Shown piece by piece: positions 7,512 through 16,587 of a DNA stretch of 64,000 nt (positions are counted from its first letter, which is position 1; each line of letters starts with the position of its first letter). A program made the translations under genes and the position numbers. Below the pieces are notes generated by a model. That model was not told where the DNA came from. It saw nothing but the letters and a program-made list of their open reading frames with translations, and made no database searches. Source of the DNA: Terriglobia bacterium (GTDB lineage: Bacteria; Acidobacteriota; Terriglobia; Terriglobales; Acidobacteriaceae); contig JAIQFC010000021.1 of assembly GCA_020073465.1 (NCBI GenBank), positions 62,001-126,000 of the forward strand, read 5' to 3'.

Positions 7512-9161
7512 TCAGAGCGAGACTCCTCTCTTCCAGGGAATGAAATCGTCCTGGCCCAGCAACTCTGCCTTGGTACGGACGTCTCCGCTGGCGGTTTGAA
7601 TTACCAGGTCGAGAATCGCTTCTCCCATTTGTTCGATCGTCGTCTCACCTGAGATGATGCTGCCAGCATCAATGTCAATGATGTCCGGCATTCGCCGGGC
7701 GAGATCCGAATTGGTCGAGATCTTGAGCACCGGCGCAATGGGATTGCCAGTCGGTGTGCCCAGGCCGGTTGTGAACAGCACTACACTCGCACCCGCGCCG
7801 ACCTGTGCCGTAACGCATTCCACATCATTCCCCGGCGTACACTGCAAGTGGAGCCCCTGCTGGTGGGAGTATTCGGGATAGTCCAACACGGCTGTGACCG
7901 GCGAGGTTCCGCCCTTTCGGGCCGCTCCAGCGGATTTCATGGCGTCGGTCACAAGTCCGTCGCGAATGTTGCCCGGAGAAGGATTCATTTCAAAGCCGGA
8001 GCGCACCGCCTTGGCCCGGGCCGCGTAATCGCGCATCAATTGAATGAAGCGGCCGGCGACTTCCTTATTAATGCAGCGGTCAATGAGTTCCTGCTCGACG
8101 CCGCACAATTCCGGAAATTCCGAAAGGATGGTCCTTCCCCCCAGAACCGCCAGCATGTCGGACACGTGGCCGATGGCGGGATTGGCCGAGAGACCGGAAA
8201 ATCCGTCGGAGCCTCCGCATTTCAGACCCACGCAGAGATGGGAGAGGTGCTCGGGTGCACGGTTCGCCTTGTTCGCTTCCACCAAGCCCAGGAAGGTGGC
8301 CTGGATTGCCTCGGAAAGCATCTTGAATTCAGACCCGCTCTGTTGTTGCTCAAACAGCAGCAAGGGCTTGTTGAAATCACCATCGCGCCGTTTAAGTTGC
8401 TCGCGGAGAATTCCAATCTGTGAGTGTTGGCATCCCAGACTGAGGACCGTCGCTCCGGCCACGTTGGGATGATGGATGTAGCCGGCGATCAAACCGCAGA
8501 GATTGTTGGAATCTTCGCGCGTCCCGCCGCAGCCACCCTCGTGCATAAGAAACTTGATGCCGTCAACATGCTCAAAAAGTCTCGGGCGTGCAGAACTCTG
8601 CAAGTCTTCTTCAGCCGAGCGTGATCTGGCGTCGTCCAGCGATCCTTTCCGATAACGCCTGACCAGTTCAGCCACCTGTCGCCTGTAGACCTTTGGGGGA
8701 GCAAAGCCCAGTTCCTCCTCAAAGGCCTGCTTCATCACATCGACATTTCTGTTCTCACAAAAGACCAGCGGCACCACCAACCAATAGTTACGAGTACCCA
8801 CTTGCCCATCCGGACGCCGGTATCCGAGGAACGTGCGCTGCAGCCAGCGGCTTACATCGGGTGGACTCCACTCATATGTATGTGAGCTTTCGCGATACGC
8901 GGCCGCTTCGTGAATTGTGTTGCGCGGGGTCAGGATTTCCCCAATTTGAACGCTCTCCCTGGCCTTGCCGACGAGAACGCCGTACATGATGACATCACCG
9001 CCGGGTTTAAGATTCTCGATTACAAACTTGTGCTTGGCAGGGACGTCTGATGCCAGCAAGAGCTCGTGGCCGGAGAAACTGATCCGGTCGCCTTTGCGCA
9101 GATCCTGCAAGGCGATCAGGACGTTATCTCGGGGATCGAGCTTCAGGACTGTGATCTTCAT
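7512..9161 (-). CDS. UxaA/altronate-dehydratase-family L-fuconate dehydratase
   Basis: A 549-residue protein of the UxaA/GarD family. An N-terminal SAF domain (about 10-85) is followed by the catalytic part with GYRRPDGQVGTRNYW (about 113-127), HEGGCGGTREDS and, later, GLKCGGSDGFSGLSANPA. Family members remove water from sugar acids (altronate, galactarate). As first gene of this operon it most likely converts L-fuconate to 2-keto-3-deoxy-L-fuconate, in place of the enolase-superfamily L-fuconate dehydratase used by well-studied organisms. That substrate is inferred from context only. The ATG at 9161 opens the operon. Confidence 0.85.
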   Translation of the reverse strand: MKITVLKLDPRDNVLIALQDLRKGDRISFSGHELLLASDVPAKHKFVIENLKPGGDVIMYGVLVGKARESVQIGEILTPRNTIHEAAAYRESSHTYEWSPPDVSRWLQRTFLGYRRPDGQVGTRNYWLVVPLVFCENRNVDVMKQAFEEELGFAPPKVYRRQVAELVRRYRKGSLDDARSRSAEEDLQSSARPRLFEHVDGIKFLMHEGGCGGTREDSNNLCGLIAGYIHHPNVAGATVLSLGCQHSQIGILREQLKRRDGDFNKPLLLFEQQQSGSEFKMLSEAIQATFLGLVEANKANRAPEHLSHLCVGLKCGGSDGFSGLSANPAIGHVSDMLAVLGGRTILSEFPELCGVEQELIDRCINKEVAGRFIQLMRDYAARAKAVRSGFEMNPSPGNIRDGLVTDAMKSAGAARKGGTSPVTAVLDYPEYSHQQGLHLQCTPGNDVECVTAQVGAGASVVLFTTGLGTPTGNPIAPVLKISTNSDLARRMPDIIDIDAGSIISGETTIEQMGEAILDLVIQTASGDVRTKAELLGQDDFIPWKRGVSL

Positions 9162-9498
9162 TATTGCAGTCTGGCTTCACGGCGCCCATCACGGAGCGTC
9201 CGCGGCAGGGCAGCAGTGTACACCCGCCGCTATTGCTTGGCGCCGGACCAACCGCCACTAAGTTGCGGTTGCCAACAGGTGTTTGCACCATTTGTCTGCC
9301 AGATTGGGGCACGGTCCTGGATGGGCCGGTCTGCATTCCCCCAAACTGGGTGACTCAGCAGGGCTTGGCGAACCAATCCTACTTTCGGAGGATTCCCGAC
9401 TCTCCCCATGAAGGTAAGATTCCGCGAACTGTCTGCTCGGCTTTGAAAGCAGGCGTCTTCTACCGAACTGTCATATTGCCGTCATATTGCGACAACGC
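9162..9498. other. divergent promoter region, fucose operon / GH2 block
   Basis: About 340 bases separate the leftward fucose operon from the rightward GH2 gene. No gene is visible. It must contain the promoters of both operons; I could not pick convincing -35/-10 pairs. The one clear structure is the tandem repeat at 9470-9490. Confidence 0.5.
9470..9490 (+). repeat. 11-base-period tandem repeat before the GH2 gene
   Basis: GTCATATTGC occurs at 9470-9479 and again at 9481-9490, separated by one base, so the centres lie 11 bases (about one helical turn) apart. It ends 8 bases before the ATG at 9499, where a regulator could block initiation. No clear Shine-Dalgarno sequence is present there. 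Confidence 0.4.
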
Positions 9499-11601
9499 AT
9501 GAAAAGGATTGTGCTGGGCACGATCATCGCGCTCATCGTATCGGCCCCGCTGCTTGCTACGACCCGCGTTGACCTGGATCACGACTGGCTGTTCCGCACG
9601 GACCCTGGGGAAATCGGGGAAACGGCCAATTGGCAGAAACATCCTCCTCCGAACGCCGACTCGATCAATGTTCCACACACCTGGAACCTGGGCCGTCATG
9701 ACGGCTATCTTGGCAAGGCGTGGTACTTCAAGACGTTCGACATGCCGGTGCAGTCGCCGGACTTGCATGTGAAACTGCATTTTGGAGCGACGTTCTATTC
9801 CGCGCGTGTCTGGCTGAACGGCGTTGAGCTCGGAACACACGAGGGCGGATACACCGCCTATTCCTTTGACCTCACTCGGGACCTGCAGCCGAGCAACTAC
9901 GTTGCAGTCGAGATCGACAACCGCATTGGAGCGACGACCATTCCCGGCCTGGCGCAGCGGGGAGAGGATCATGCATGGTACGACTGGTGGGATTACGGCG
10001 GAATCGTTCGCGATGTCTGGCTGACGCTGGGCGGTCCCGTCCAGGTGAGCCGCCAGCAAATTCGCAGCCAGATCGTAGACAACGGAGCTGTCATCGAGGA
10101 CCGGATCTTCCTGGAGAATAGCCTGGCTCAGAAACAGCAACTCTCGGTGCAGATAACGGCACTGGGACCTGACAGCCAACCCGCCGGGAGCGAAACTCGA
10201 ACTCTTGCAGTTGCTTCAGGAGTCGACGCTGTAACGATGTCGCTGCGATTCCAGGAACCGAGATTGTGGGGCATCGATCATCCCAACGTGTACCGGATGC
10301 GGGTGCTGGTTACCGACCAGCAGGGTCACATCCTGGACGAGCACAGTGATACGTTCGGCATCCGCAAGATCGAGATCCGCGACCGCCACCTGCTGATTAA
10401 CGGTGAGCGGGTGCGTCTCACCGGCGTGGCGCGGCACGAAGAGTCTGCCTGGGAAGGACTGGCTGAGACTCCTGGCACGATGCGTCACGACTACGACGAC
10501 ATGAGGTTGCTGCAGGTAACTCTGACCCGCCCTGTCCATTATCCGCAGAACTCCTTTATTCTCGATTACGCCGACCGGCATGGCATCCTGCTGATCCCCG
10601 AGATCCCTGTGTGGCAATTCAGCGAAGCCCAGCTCAAAGACCCTCGGGTGCTCGCCTCAGCTAAACAACAGATGCGCGAGATGATCGAGGAGTCGGGCAA
10701 TCACCCCAGCATTTTTGCCTGGAGCGTGTGCAACGAAAGTGATACGGGAACTCCCGGTGGCATCGCCTATTTCCGGACCATGCGCGACTTCATACGGCAA
10801 CTCGATCCCAGCCGGTTTGTAAGCTATGCTGACGATCATCTTCCGAAGTTGAAACGAGCTGAGGACTCCGCGGCCAATGACGCGGACTTTCTGATGATGA
10901 ACCAATACTTCGGAAGCTGGCACGGACCGGAGGCCGAGCTTTCAGAAACGCTGGATCGAATCGGGCAGATGTTCCCCGACCGGATGATGATCATTTCTGA
11001 ATTCGGCCTGGCCGGAATCTTTGCCAAGTATCCCGAAGAGGCCGATCGCATGCGCGTACGGGTCATCAGCGATCAGATGCCAGAGCTGGCACGACGCGAT
11101 TGGATTGCGGGAGCGATCTTGTGGTGCTATCAAGACTACAAATCGAGGAGAAATCTCCGCCCAGGGTGGGACGAAGGCTACGTCGAACACGGTCTGGTGG
11201 ACGAGAACCGTCAGCGTAAACCTTCTTACTATGTCTGGAAAGAACTCAACGCGCCGGCGGCCATTGAGGCCCACTGGGACCAGGCACCGGAGGCGGTGCC
11301 GTCGAGTTTCACAATTACGGTAAAGCCGAACGGCATCAATGACCTTCCGTTCTATCCACTTCACGACTATCGGCTGGTCTGGGAGGTGAGCGATCAGGGT
11401 GGCAAGCTGCTTGGCCGCAATGAGCAGCAGTTCACTCATCTAAGCAGCGAGCAGACGGTCTCCGGTAATATCGGACCACAACCCGATGCCAGGATGCTGA
11501 AGCTCCATTTGACCCTGCTGCGCCCCGGAGGCTTCATCGCTGCCGAGAAGTACATGGACTGGTACTTCCCAGATGTTGCCCGGCAACCTGCCAGTAAATA
11601 A
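9499..11601 (+). CDS. exported GH2 family beta-glycosidase (beta-galactosidase/glucuronidase-like)
   Basis: About 700 residues with a signal peptide (IVLGTIIALIVSAPLLATT). Domain order is the usual GH2 one: sugar-binding jelly roll (WYFKTFDMP, LHFGATFYSARVWLNGVELGTHEGGYTAYSFDLT), an immunoglobulin-like domain, then a TIM barrel. The acid/base is Glu413 in CNES and the nucleophile Glu501 in ISEFG. No C-terminal small-chain domain of the LacZ type is evident. The segment where an invariant Asn-His-containing barrel strand is expected reads TLTRPVHYPQNS. A TTG at 9487 would add four residues; the ATG at 9499 is preferred. It is followed after 8 bases by GH53, suggesting one transcript for galactan breakdown. 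Confidence 0.85.
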   Translation: MKRIVLGTIIALIVSAPLLATTRVDLDHDWLFRTDPGEIGETANWQKHPPPNADSINVPHTWNLGRHDGYLGKAWYFKTFDMPVQSPDLHVKLHFGATFYSARVWLNGVELGTHEGGYTAYSFDLTRDLQPSNYVAVEIDNRIGATTIPGLAQRGEDHAWYDWWDYGGIVRDVWLTLGGPVQVSRQQIRSQIVDNGAVIEDRIFLENSLAQKQQLSVQITALGPDSQPAGSETRTLAVASGVDAVTMSLRFQEPRLWGIDHPNVYRMRVLVTDQQGHILDEHSDTFGIRKIEIRDRHLLINGERVRLTGVARHEESAWEGLAETPGTMRHDYDDMRLLQVTLTRPVHYPQNSFILDYADRHGILLIPEIPVWQFSEAQLKDPRVLASAKQQMREMIEESGNHPSIFAWSVCNESDTGTPGGIAYFRTMRDFIRQLDPSRFVSYADDHLPKLKRAEDSAANDADFLMMNQYFGSWHGPEAELSETLDRIGQMFPDRMMIISEFGLAGIFAKYPEEADRMRVRVISDQMPELARRDWIAGAILWCYQDYKSRRNLRPGWDEGYVEHGLVDENRQRKPSYYVWKELNAPAAIEAHWDQAPEAVPSSFTITVKPNGINDLPFYPLHDYRLVWEVSDQGGKLLGRNEQQFTHLSSEQTVSGNIGPQPDARMLKLHLTLLRPGGFIAAEKYMDWYFPDVARQPASK

Positions 11602-11609
11602 GAGGATGC

Positions 11610-12653
11610 ATGAGAGCACAGGTCCGACATCTCATTTTCCTGCTACTTGCAGTAACCTTTGCAGCCCGTCTCGCCCAGTGCCAGGAATATGCAGTCGGTG
11701 CAGACGTTTCCTTCCTGGGTCAGGCGGAACAGCAAGGGGTGGTCTTCAAGGACGGTGGGACCGCTAAGCCTGGTTTGGAAATACTCAAATCCCACGGCTA
11801 CAGCTGGGTCCGGCTCAGGCTCTTTCATACCCCCACTGAACTGCCAAACAGTTTGGACTACACCATCGCGCTGGCCAAGAGCGCCAAGAAACTCGGTTTC
11901 AAATTCCTGTTGGATTACCACTACGCAGATGACTGGGCAGATCCGGGTAAACAACCTCTGCCCAAAGCGTGGCTAGGCAAGACGCACGCCGAGCTCGTGA
12001 AGGCTGTATTCGAGTACACCCGAGACACCATCAGCGCGTTCCGCGATGCCGGTGTTTTACCCGACATGGTCCAGGTGGGCAATGAAATCACCAACGGGAT
12101 GATGTGGCCTGACGGCAAGCTGCCGGAGAATTGGGACAACTTCGCTCAATTGGTGTACGCCGGCATCAATGGCGTGGACGCTGGCCGCGGAAACGGCCCT
12201 CGCCCAAAAATCATGATTCATATTGATCGCGGTGCCGACATGAAAGGAACGAAAGCGTTCCTGGACAAGCTGAACAGTTATGACGTGCCTTACGACATCA
12301 TCGGTCAATCGTACTATCCGTGGTGGCACGGAAGCTTGAATGACCTCCGGCGAAACCTGGAATTCATGGCAGGCGAATATCAGAAAGACATCATCGTGGT
12401 GGAAGCCGCCTACAACTGGCAGTGCGGCAATTACGTGAACAAGCCAGCACCGTTCCCGGAGTCTCCTGAGGGGCAACGTGCTTTTCTGGACGAAGTGAAC
12501 CGCGTGGTGATGGAAACTCCGAACGGACGGGGCAAAGGCGTCTTTTGGTGGGAACCGGCAGTGACGGGACCTCTCACCATTCGTGGATTCTTCGATGACC
12601 AGCACAATGCTTTACCTGTGATCACAGTGTTTGACCGGTTCACGCGAAAGTAG
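11610..12653 (+). CDS. arabinogalactan endo-beta-1,4-galactanase, GH53
   Basis: A 347-residue exported enzyme: signal peptide ending near ARLAQCQ (about residue 25), then a complete GH53 TIM barrel. Diagnostic segments are YAVGADVSFLGQ, YSWVRLRLFHTP, FLLDYHYADDWADPGKQ and QVGNEITNGMMWP. The acid/base is Glu159 in GNE and the nucleophile Glu265 in VVEAAYNW. GH53 enzymes cut beta-1,4-galactan side chains of pectin (type I arabinogalactan). The gene starts 8 bases after GH2. Confidence 0.93.
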   Translation: MRAQVRHLIFLLLAVTFAARLAQCQEYAVGADVSFLGQAEQQGVVFKDGGTAKPGLEILKSHGYSWVRLRLFHTPTELPNSLDYTIALAKSAKKLGFKFLLDYHYADDWADPGKQPLPKAWLGKTHAELVKAVFEYTRDTISAFRDAGVLPDMVQVGNEITNGMMWPDGKLPENWDNFAQLVYAGINGVDAGRGNGPRPKIMIHIDRGADMKGTKAFLDKLNSYDVPYDIIGQSYYPWWHGSLNDLRRNLEFMAGEYQKDIIVVEAAYNWQCGNYVNKPAPFPESPEGQRAFLDEVNRVVMETPNGRGKGVFWWEPAVTGPLTIRGFFDDQHNALPVITVFDRFTRK

Positions 12654-12735
12654 GAGAAATTGTGATAGATTCACGGTGCTTGAGAGCAGGGTACGGCTTC
12701 CGTAGACAAGTTGCAGACACCATCGTCTGCGTTCC

Positions 12736-15700
12736 ATGGTGACTGAGTTACATTGGGACCCGATCGCCGTTCGACTTAAGTTGCTGCGCAGGGCCGCCTG
12801 CATATTGCTTTGCCTCGCTTCCTTCCTGGCTATACCCGTGGCCGCAGTGGATACTCCACCTTTCACTTATACCCAGCGCCTGTGGCAAATGCAGGACGGC
12901 CTGCCGGAGCAAGTCGTGCAGGCCTTCGCTCAAACCGCCGACCGGTACTTGTGGATCGGAACTACGGGCGGGCTTGTCCGCTTTGATGGTGAAAGGTTCC
13001 TGACATTCGACCGTGAAAACACTCCCGCCTTCAGCGACAACAACGTTTTTTGCCTGACCGTGGCCCGCGACAATACGCTCTGGATCGGAATGGAGGGCGG
13101 TGGGCTGATTCGCTACCGCGGCGGGGCATTTCGATCCTTTTCGAGCAACGATGGTTTGACGAATGCATTCGTGCGCGTCGTTTACGAAGACAGCCAAGGA
13201 AGGATCTTGGTGGGCACCGACAGCGGATTGTTTCTCCTCTCCGGCGACCGCCTGGACCGAGTTGACAACACGGCAGACATTCCGGCGATTGCAGTCCATG
13301 CCATCCACGAAGATCGTCGTGGCCAGATTTGGGTGGGCGGCTCCAAGTTCCTGCGCCTCACCGGGAACGTTGCTTTTGAGTATCGCCTGGGTGGTGAAGC
13401 CAGCCAGAACCGGGTCAAGTCGATCATGGAAACGCAGGATGGGACCGTGTGGGTGGGCACGGTTTCAGGCCTGCAGAGGATGGCTCCCAACGACGCTTCG
13501 TTCAAGGCGGTGCCGGAAGTCAAGGGAACGGTCCGGGTTTTGCATGAGACGTCGGACGGAACTCTTTGGATTGGGACGATCGGGCGAGGACTTCTTACTT
13601 ATCGCGAGCATCATTTTTCCGGAATTGCGGCTCCTGATCCACTGCCCAGCAACACTGTCTTAAACCTTTTCGAAGACGTGGAGAGGAACATTTGGATCGG
13701 CACCCAGGGCGGCATGCTGCGGTTGATCCAAACCCCCGTCAGGACAGTGAAACTGCCCGATGCCGCTGATTCAGACGCAGAGACGGTTTATCAGGACCGC
13801 AATGGTGACCTCTGGGTCGCTGCCGTAAACCTGTTCCGGGTACGAAACGGTCAGGCGGCCCCCTACCGTTTCCCGGGGATCTCAGGCGTAAGAGTGCGGA
13901 ATGTGTTTCGTGACAGAGAGGGCGCGCTGTGGATTGGGACTGAAGGCCGAGGCGCATACCGGCAAGTCGGTCAGCGGCTCATTCACTACTCTGCGACAGA
14001 AGGGTTGGTCAACAACTTCATTCGCGCGTTCCTGCAAGGCCGGGACGGCAGCGTTTGGATTGCCACCGATGAGGGGGTAAGCCGCTGGCGTCCCGAGGGA
14101 ATCACCAACTATCAGATGCGCGATGGGCTCGCCTATTTCAGCACGCGGTCGCTTCTGGAAGACCGTCATGGCGATATATGGATTGGCACTGACCGGGGCG
14201 TGAGCCGCCTGCATGGCGACCGTTTCCAGACCGATGGCGTCACGGAAGCGCTCAAAAATGAAAAGGTCTGGGCCATCCATGAAGACCCGGACGGTGGTCT
14301 GTGGTTCGGAACCCGGACGGGAGGTTTGTATCGCTGGCGCTCGGGAAGCATGACGCACTACACCGTTGCCCGCGGGCTCGCGAGCAATGGTATTTATGAG
14401 CTCCTTGAAGATGGCAAAGATAATCTGTGGATGAGCGGACCGAACGGAATCTCGGCCGTGAGCCGTCGCGAACTTGACGCTATTGCCGAGCACTCCTCGC
14501 GGCCGGTTGCGCTCACACTCTATGGAGTTTCAGACGGTCTCGAAACCATCCAGATGTGTGGCGGTGAAAAGCCGGCCGGAGTACTCACCGTTCAGGGCGA
14601 AGTTTGGTTCCCCAGCAGCAAAGGCCCGGTGCGTGTGTCCATTGGTTCGCCGATGCGGTCGAAACCCGCCCCGGTGGTGATTGACCAGGTGATGGCGGAT
14701 GGTTTGCAGATCCCCGTTACATCTGGAATTTCTCTTGGGCCCGATAACGCGAAGCTGGAAGTGCACTACGGAGTCGTGCTGCTGCGTTCCCAGGAGCGAA
14801 TCCGGTTTCGGTACATGCTGGACGGCTTCGACAAAACCTGGAGCGATACTTCCCCGGCGCGAGTAGCCTACTACACGAATCTTCCTCCGGGCCGGTATCA
14901 GTTCCGCGTGGCTGCCTTCGAGATGAACAATCCCGAACAGGTTGCGTCCGCAGCGCTGGAGATCGTGCAGAAGCCGCATTTCTACCGAACCTCCTGGTTC
15001 CTGGGTTGCATGGTGCTATCGCTGGGAGCCTCCATTTGGGCCGTCTACCAATTCCGGCTGGGCCAACTGCGCGCACGATTTCACGCCGTATTGAACGAAC
15101 GCAATCGCTTGGCACGGGAAATGCACGACACGCTCATTCAGGGATGCGCCAGTGTCTCGGCTCTGCTCGAGGCGCATTCCAGCCTCGGCCAGCACCAGCC
15201 TGACACCAATGGTGATTTGCTGGACTGCGCCCGCACGCAGTTGCGCTCCACCATCGAGGAGGCACGCCAGGCCGTATGGGGCCTGCGCAGCAGTTCGGAA
15301 TTCACCAGCGACATCATTCCACTGCTGGGCAAGATGACCGAACAGTTTAGTCACGAGTTTGCCCTGCCGGTGGAGTGCCGGACTTCGGGCAAACCGTTTG
15401 CCCTTGACCAATCCACCGTGCATGAGGTGCTCATGGTGGCGCGCGAGGCCCTCTACAACTCCGTTCGCCATGCTCGACCCAAAAACGTGCAGCTTACGGT
15501 TTCTTTCGAAGAAAACGTCTGCAGCATACGAGTTCGGGATGATGGCTCCGGATTTGACCCTGCCACCTTGTCCCATCTTCCGGAAAACCACTATGGCTTG
15601 ATCGGCATCAGGGAGCGGGTGGAACGTATCGGCGGCAGATTCACTTTGTATAGCGAGATCGGCGCAGGGACCGACCTCAGCATCGAGGTCCCGCGCAGGA

Positions 15701-15741
15701 CTGGTACTTCCGCAGGCCGGGTTTCCGAGATCACGTTATGA
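12736..15741 (+). CDS. propeller-type hybrid-like sensor histidine kinase (NarL-family partner)
   Basis: A 1001-residue membrane kinase. After a signal or anchor sequence (about 15-37) come many two-component-regulator-propeller repeats of the GxLWIGT type (about 60-600), forming a periplasmic sensor of probably two seven-bladed propellers. A Y_Y_Y domain (about 670-750) and one membrane helix (about 755-775) follow. The cytosolic part has a HisKA_3 dimerisation helix with phospho-acceptor His797 in REMHDTLIQG and an HATPase domain (EALYNSVRHA, DDGSGFD, GLIGIRERV). There is no receiver domain, unlike Bacteroidota HTCS proteins. The stop overlaps the response regulator start (ATGA). It probably senses galactan fragments for this locus. 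Confidence 0.92.
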   Translation: MVTELHWDPIAVRLKLLRRAACILLCLASFLAIPVAAVDTPPFTYTQRLWQMQDGLPEQVVQAFAQTADRYLWIGTTGGLVRFDGERFLTFDRENTPAFSDNNVFCLTVARDNTLWIGMEGGGLIRYRGGAFRSFSSNDGLTNAFVRVVYEDSQGRILVGTDSGLFLLSGDRLDRVDNTADIPAIAVHAIHEDRRGQIWVGGSKFLRLTGNVAFEYRLGGEASQNRVKSIMETQDGTVWVGTVSGLQRMAPNDASFKAVPEVKGTVRVLHETSDGTLWIGTIGRGLLTYREHHFSGIAAPDPLPSNTVLNLFEDVERNIWIGTQGGMLRLIQTPVRTVKLPDAADSDAETVYQDRNGDLWVAAVNLFRVRNGQAAPYRFPGISGVRVRNVFRDREGALWIGTEGRGAYRQVGQRLIHYSATEGLVNNFIRAFLQGRDGSVWIATDEGVSRWRPEGITNYQMRDGLAYFSTRSLLEDRHGDIWIGTDRGVSRLHGDRFQTDGVTEALKNEKVWAIHEDPDGGLWFGTRTGGLYRWRSGSMTHYTVARGLASNGIYELLEDGKDNLWMSGPNGISAVSRRELDAIAEHSSRPVALTLYGVSDGLETIQMCGGEKPAGVLTVQGEVWFPSSKGPVRVSIGSPMRSKPAPVVIDQVMADGLQIPVTSGISLGPDNAKLEVHYGVVLLRSQERIRFRYMLDGFDKTWSDTSPARVAYYTNLPPGRYQFRVAAFEMNNPEQVASAALEIVQKPHFYRTSWFLGCMVLSLGASIWAVYQFRLGQLRARFHAVLNERNRLAREMHDTLIQGCASVSALLEAHSSLGQHQPDTNGDLLDCARTQLRSTIEEARQAVWGLRSSSEFTSDIIPLLGKMTEQFSHEFALPVECRTSGKPFALDQSTVHEVLMVAREALYNSVRHARPKNVQLTVSFEENVCSIRVRDDGSGFDPATLSHLPENHYGLIGIRERVERIGGRFTLYSEIGAGTDLSIEVPRRTGTSAGRVSEITL

Positions 15742-16367
15742 CTCACACGGAAAAGATCAGAGTGATGGTGGTCGACGATCACCCACTCATGCGAGTGGGA
15801 ATCGCGGCCATTATCAACGCGCGCGCTGACATGAATGTCGTCGCCCAGGCAGGTACGGGAGAGGAAGCCGTGGCACTCTTCCAGCGACATAAACCCGACA
15901 TCACTCTTATGGACTTGAGGCTTCCGGGAATGGGTGGGGTGGAGGCGATTGCCGCCATCCGTTCCAAATCTCCGCGTGCTCGCTTCATCGTGGTGACGAC
16001 CTACGACGGGGACGAAGACATTCACCGCGCTCTGGAAGCCGGAGCCCAGGGCTATGTCATCAAGGGTATGCCTTACCAAACCCTAGTGGACGCTCTGCAG
16101 AAGGTTCACGGCGGAGGCCGCTTCCTGCCGCCGCCCGTGGCTCGCGCTTTGGCGTCGCGCCTTCCCCACTCGGACTTGAGTTCCCGAGAACTGGAGGTAC
16201 TGCACCTTTTGGTGGGAGGGAACAGCAATAAGGACATTGCCAACCTGCTGGGGATCACGGAAGCTACCGTGAAGAGTCACGTCAGTACGATTCTCATGCG
16301 ACTGGACGTTGAGGATCGCACCCAGGCTGTTGTCGCCGCTCTGCAGCGCGGTCTGGTCCATTTGTAG
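15738..16367 (+). CDS. NarL/LuxR-family response regulator
   Basis: A 209-residue regulator with a receiver domain (acidic pair VDDH near residue 12, phospho-acceptor Asp59 in LMDLRLPG, conserved Lys in YVIKGM) and a C-terminal LuxR-type helix-turn-helix (LSSRELEVLHLLVGGNSNKD, then ITEATVKSHVSTI). It is translationally coupled to the upstream propeller kinase by a 4-base overlap, so the two form a pair. The TonB receptor gene 220 bases downstream and the surrounding glycosidase genes are the obvious targets, by inference. Confidence 0.95.
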   Translation: MTHTEKIRVMVVDDHPLMRVGIAAIINARADMNVVAQAGTGEEAVALFQRHKPDITLMDLRLPGMGGVEAIAAIRSKSPRARFIVVTTYDGDEDIHRALEAGAQGYVIKGMPYQTLVDALQKVHGGGRFLPPPVARALASRLPHSDLSSRELEVLHLLVGGNSNKDIANLLGITEATVKSHVSTILMRLDVEDRTQAVVAALQRGLVHL

Positions 16368-16587
16368 CGCCATTCGCATAGGCTTATCCCTGTTGTCAAG
16401 ATAAATACTTTTTTCGCAGTCCAACTTTTGGCGGATTCGCGGACTAGTTGCTTCGCATTAGGATTCCGCACCAGTAGTAGGTGAGGTGTGTTTTTCACAA
16501 CTCCCGCTAGGAGTGTTCGCGTCCTCCAGATCCAAGATGAGATGGGAGCGCGATCCTGGATGGGAGCCAATCTCTGGAGGCTCCGCG

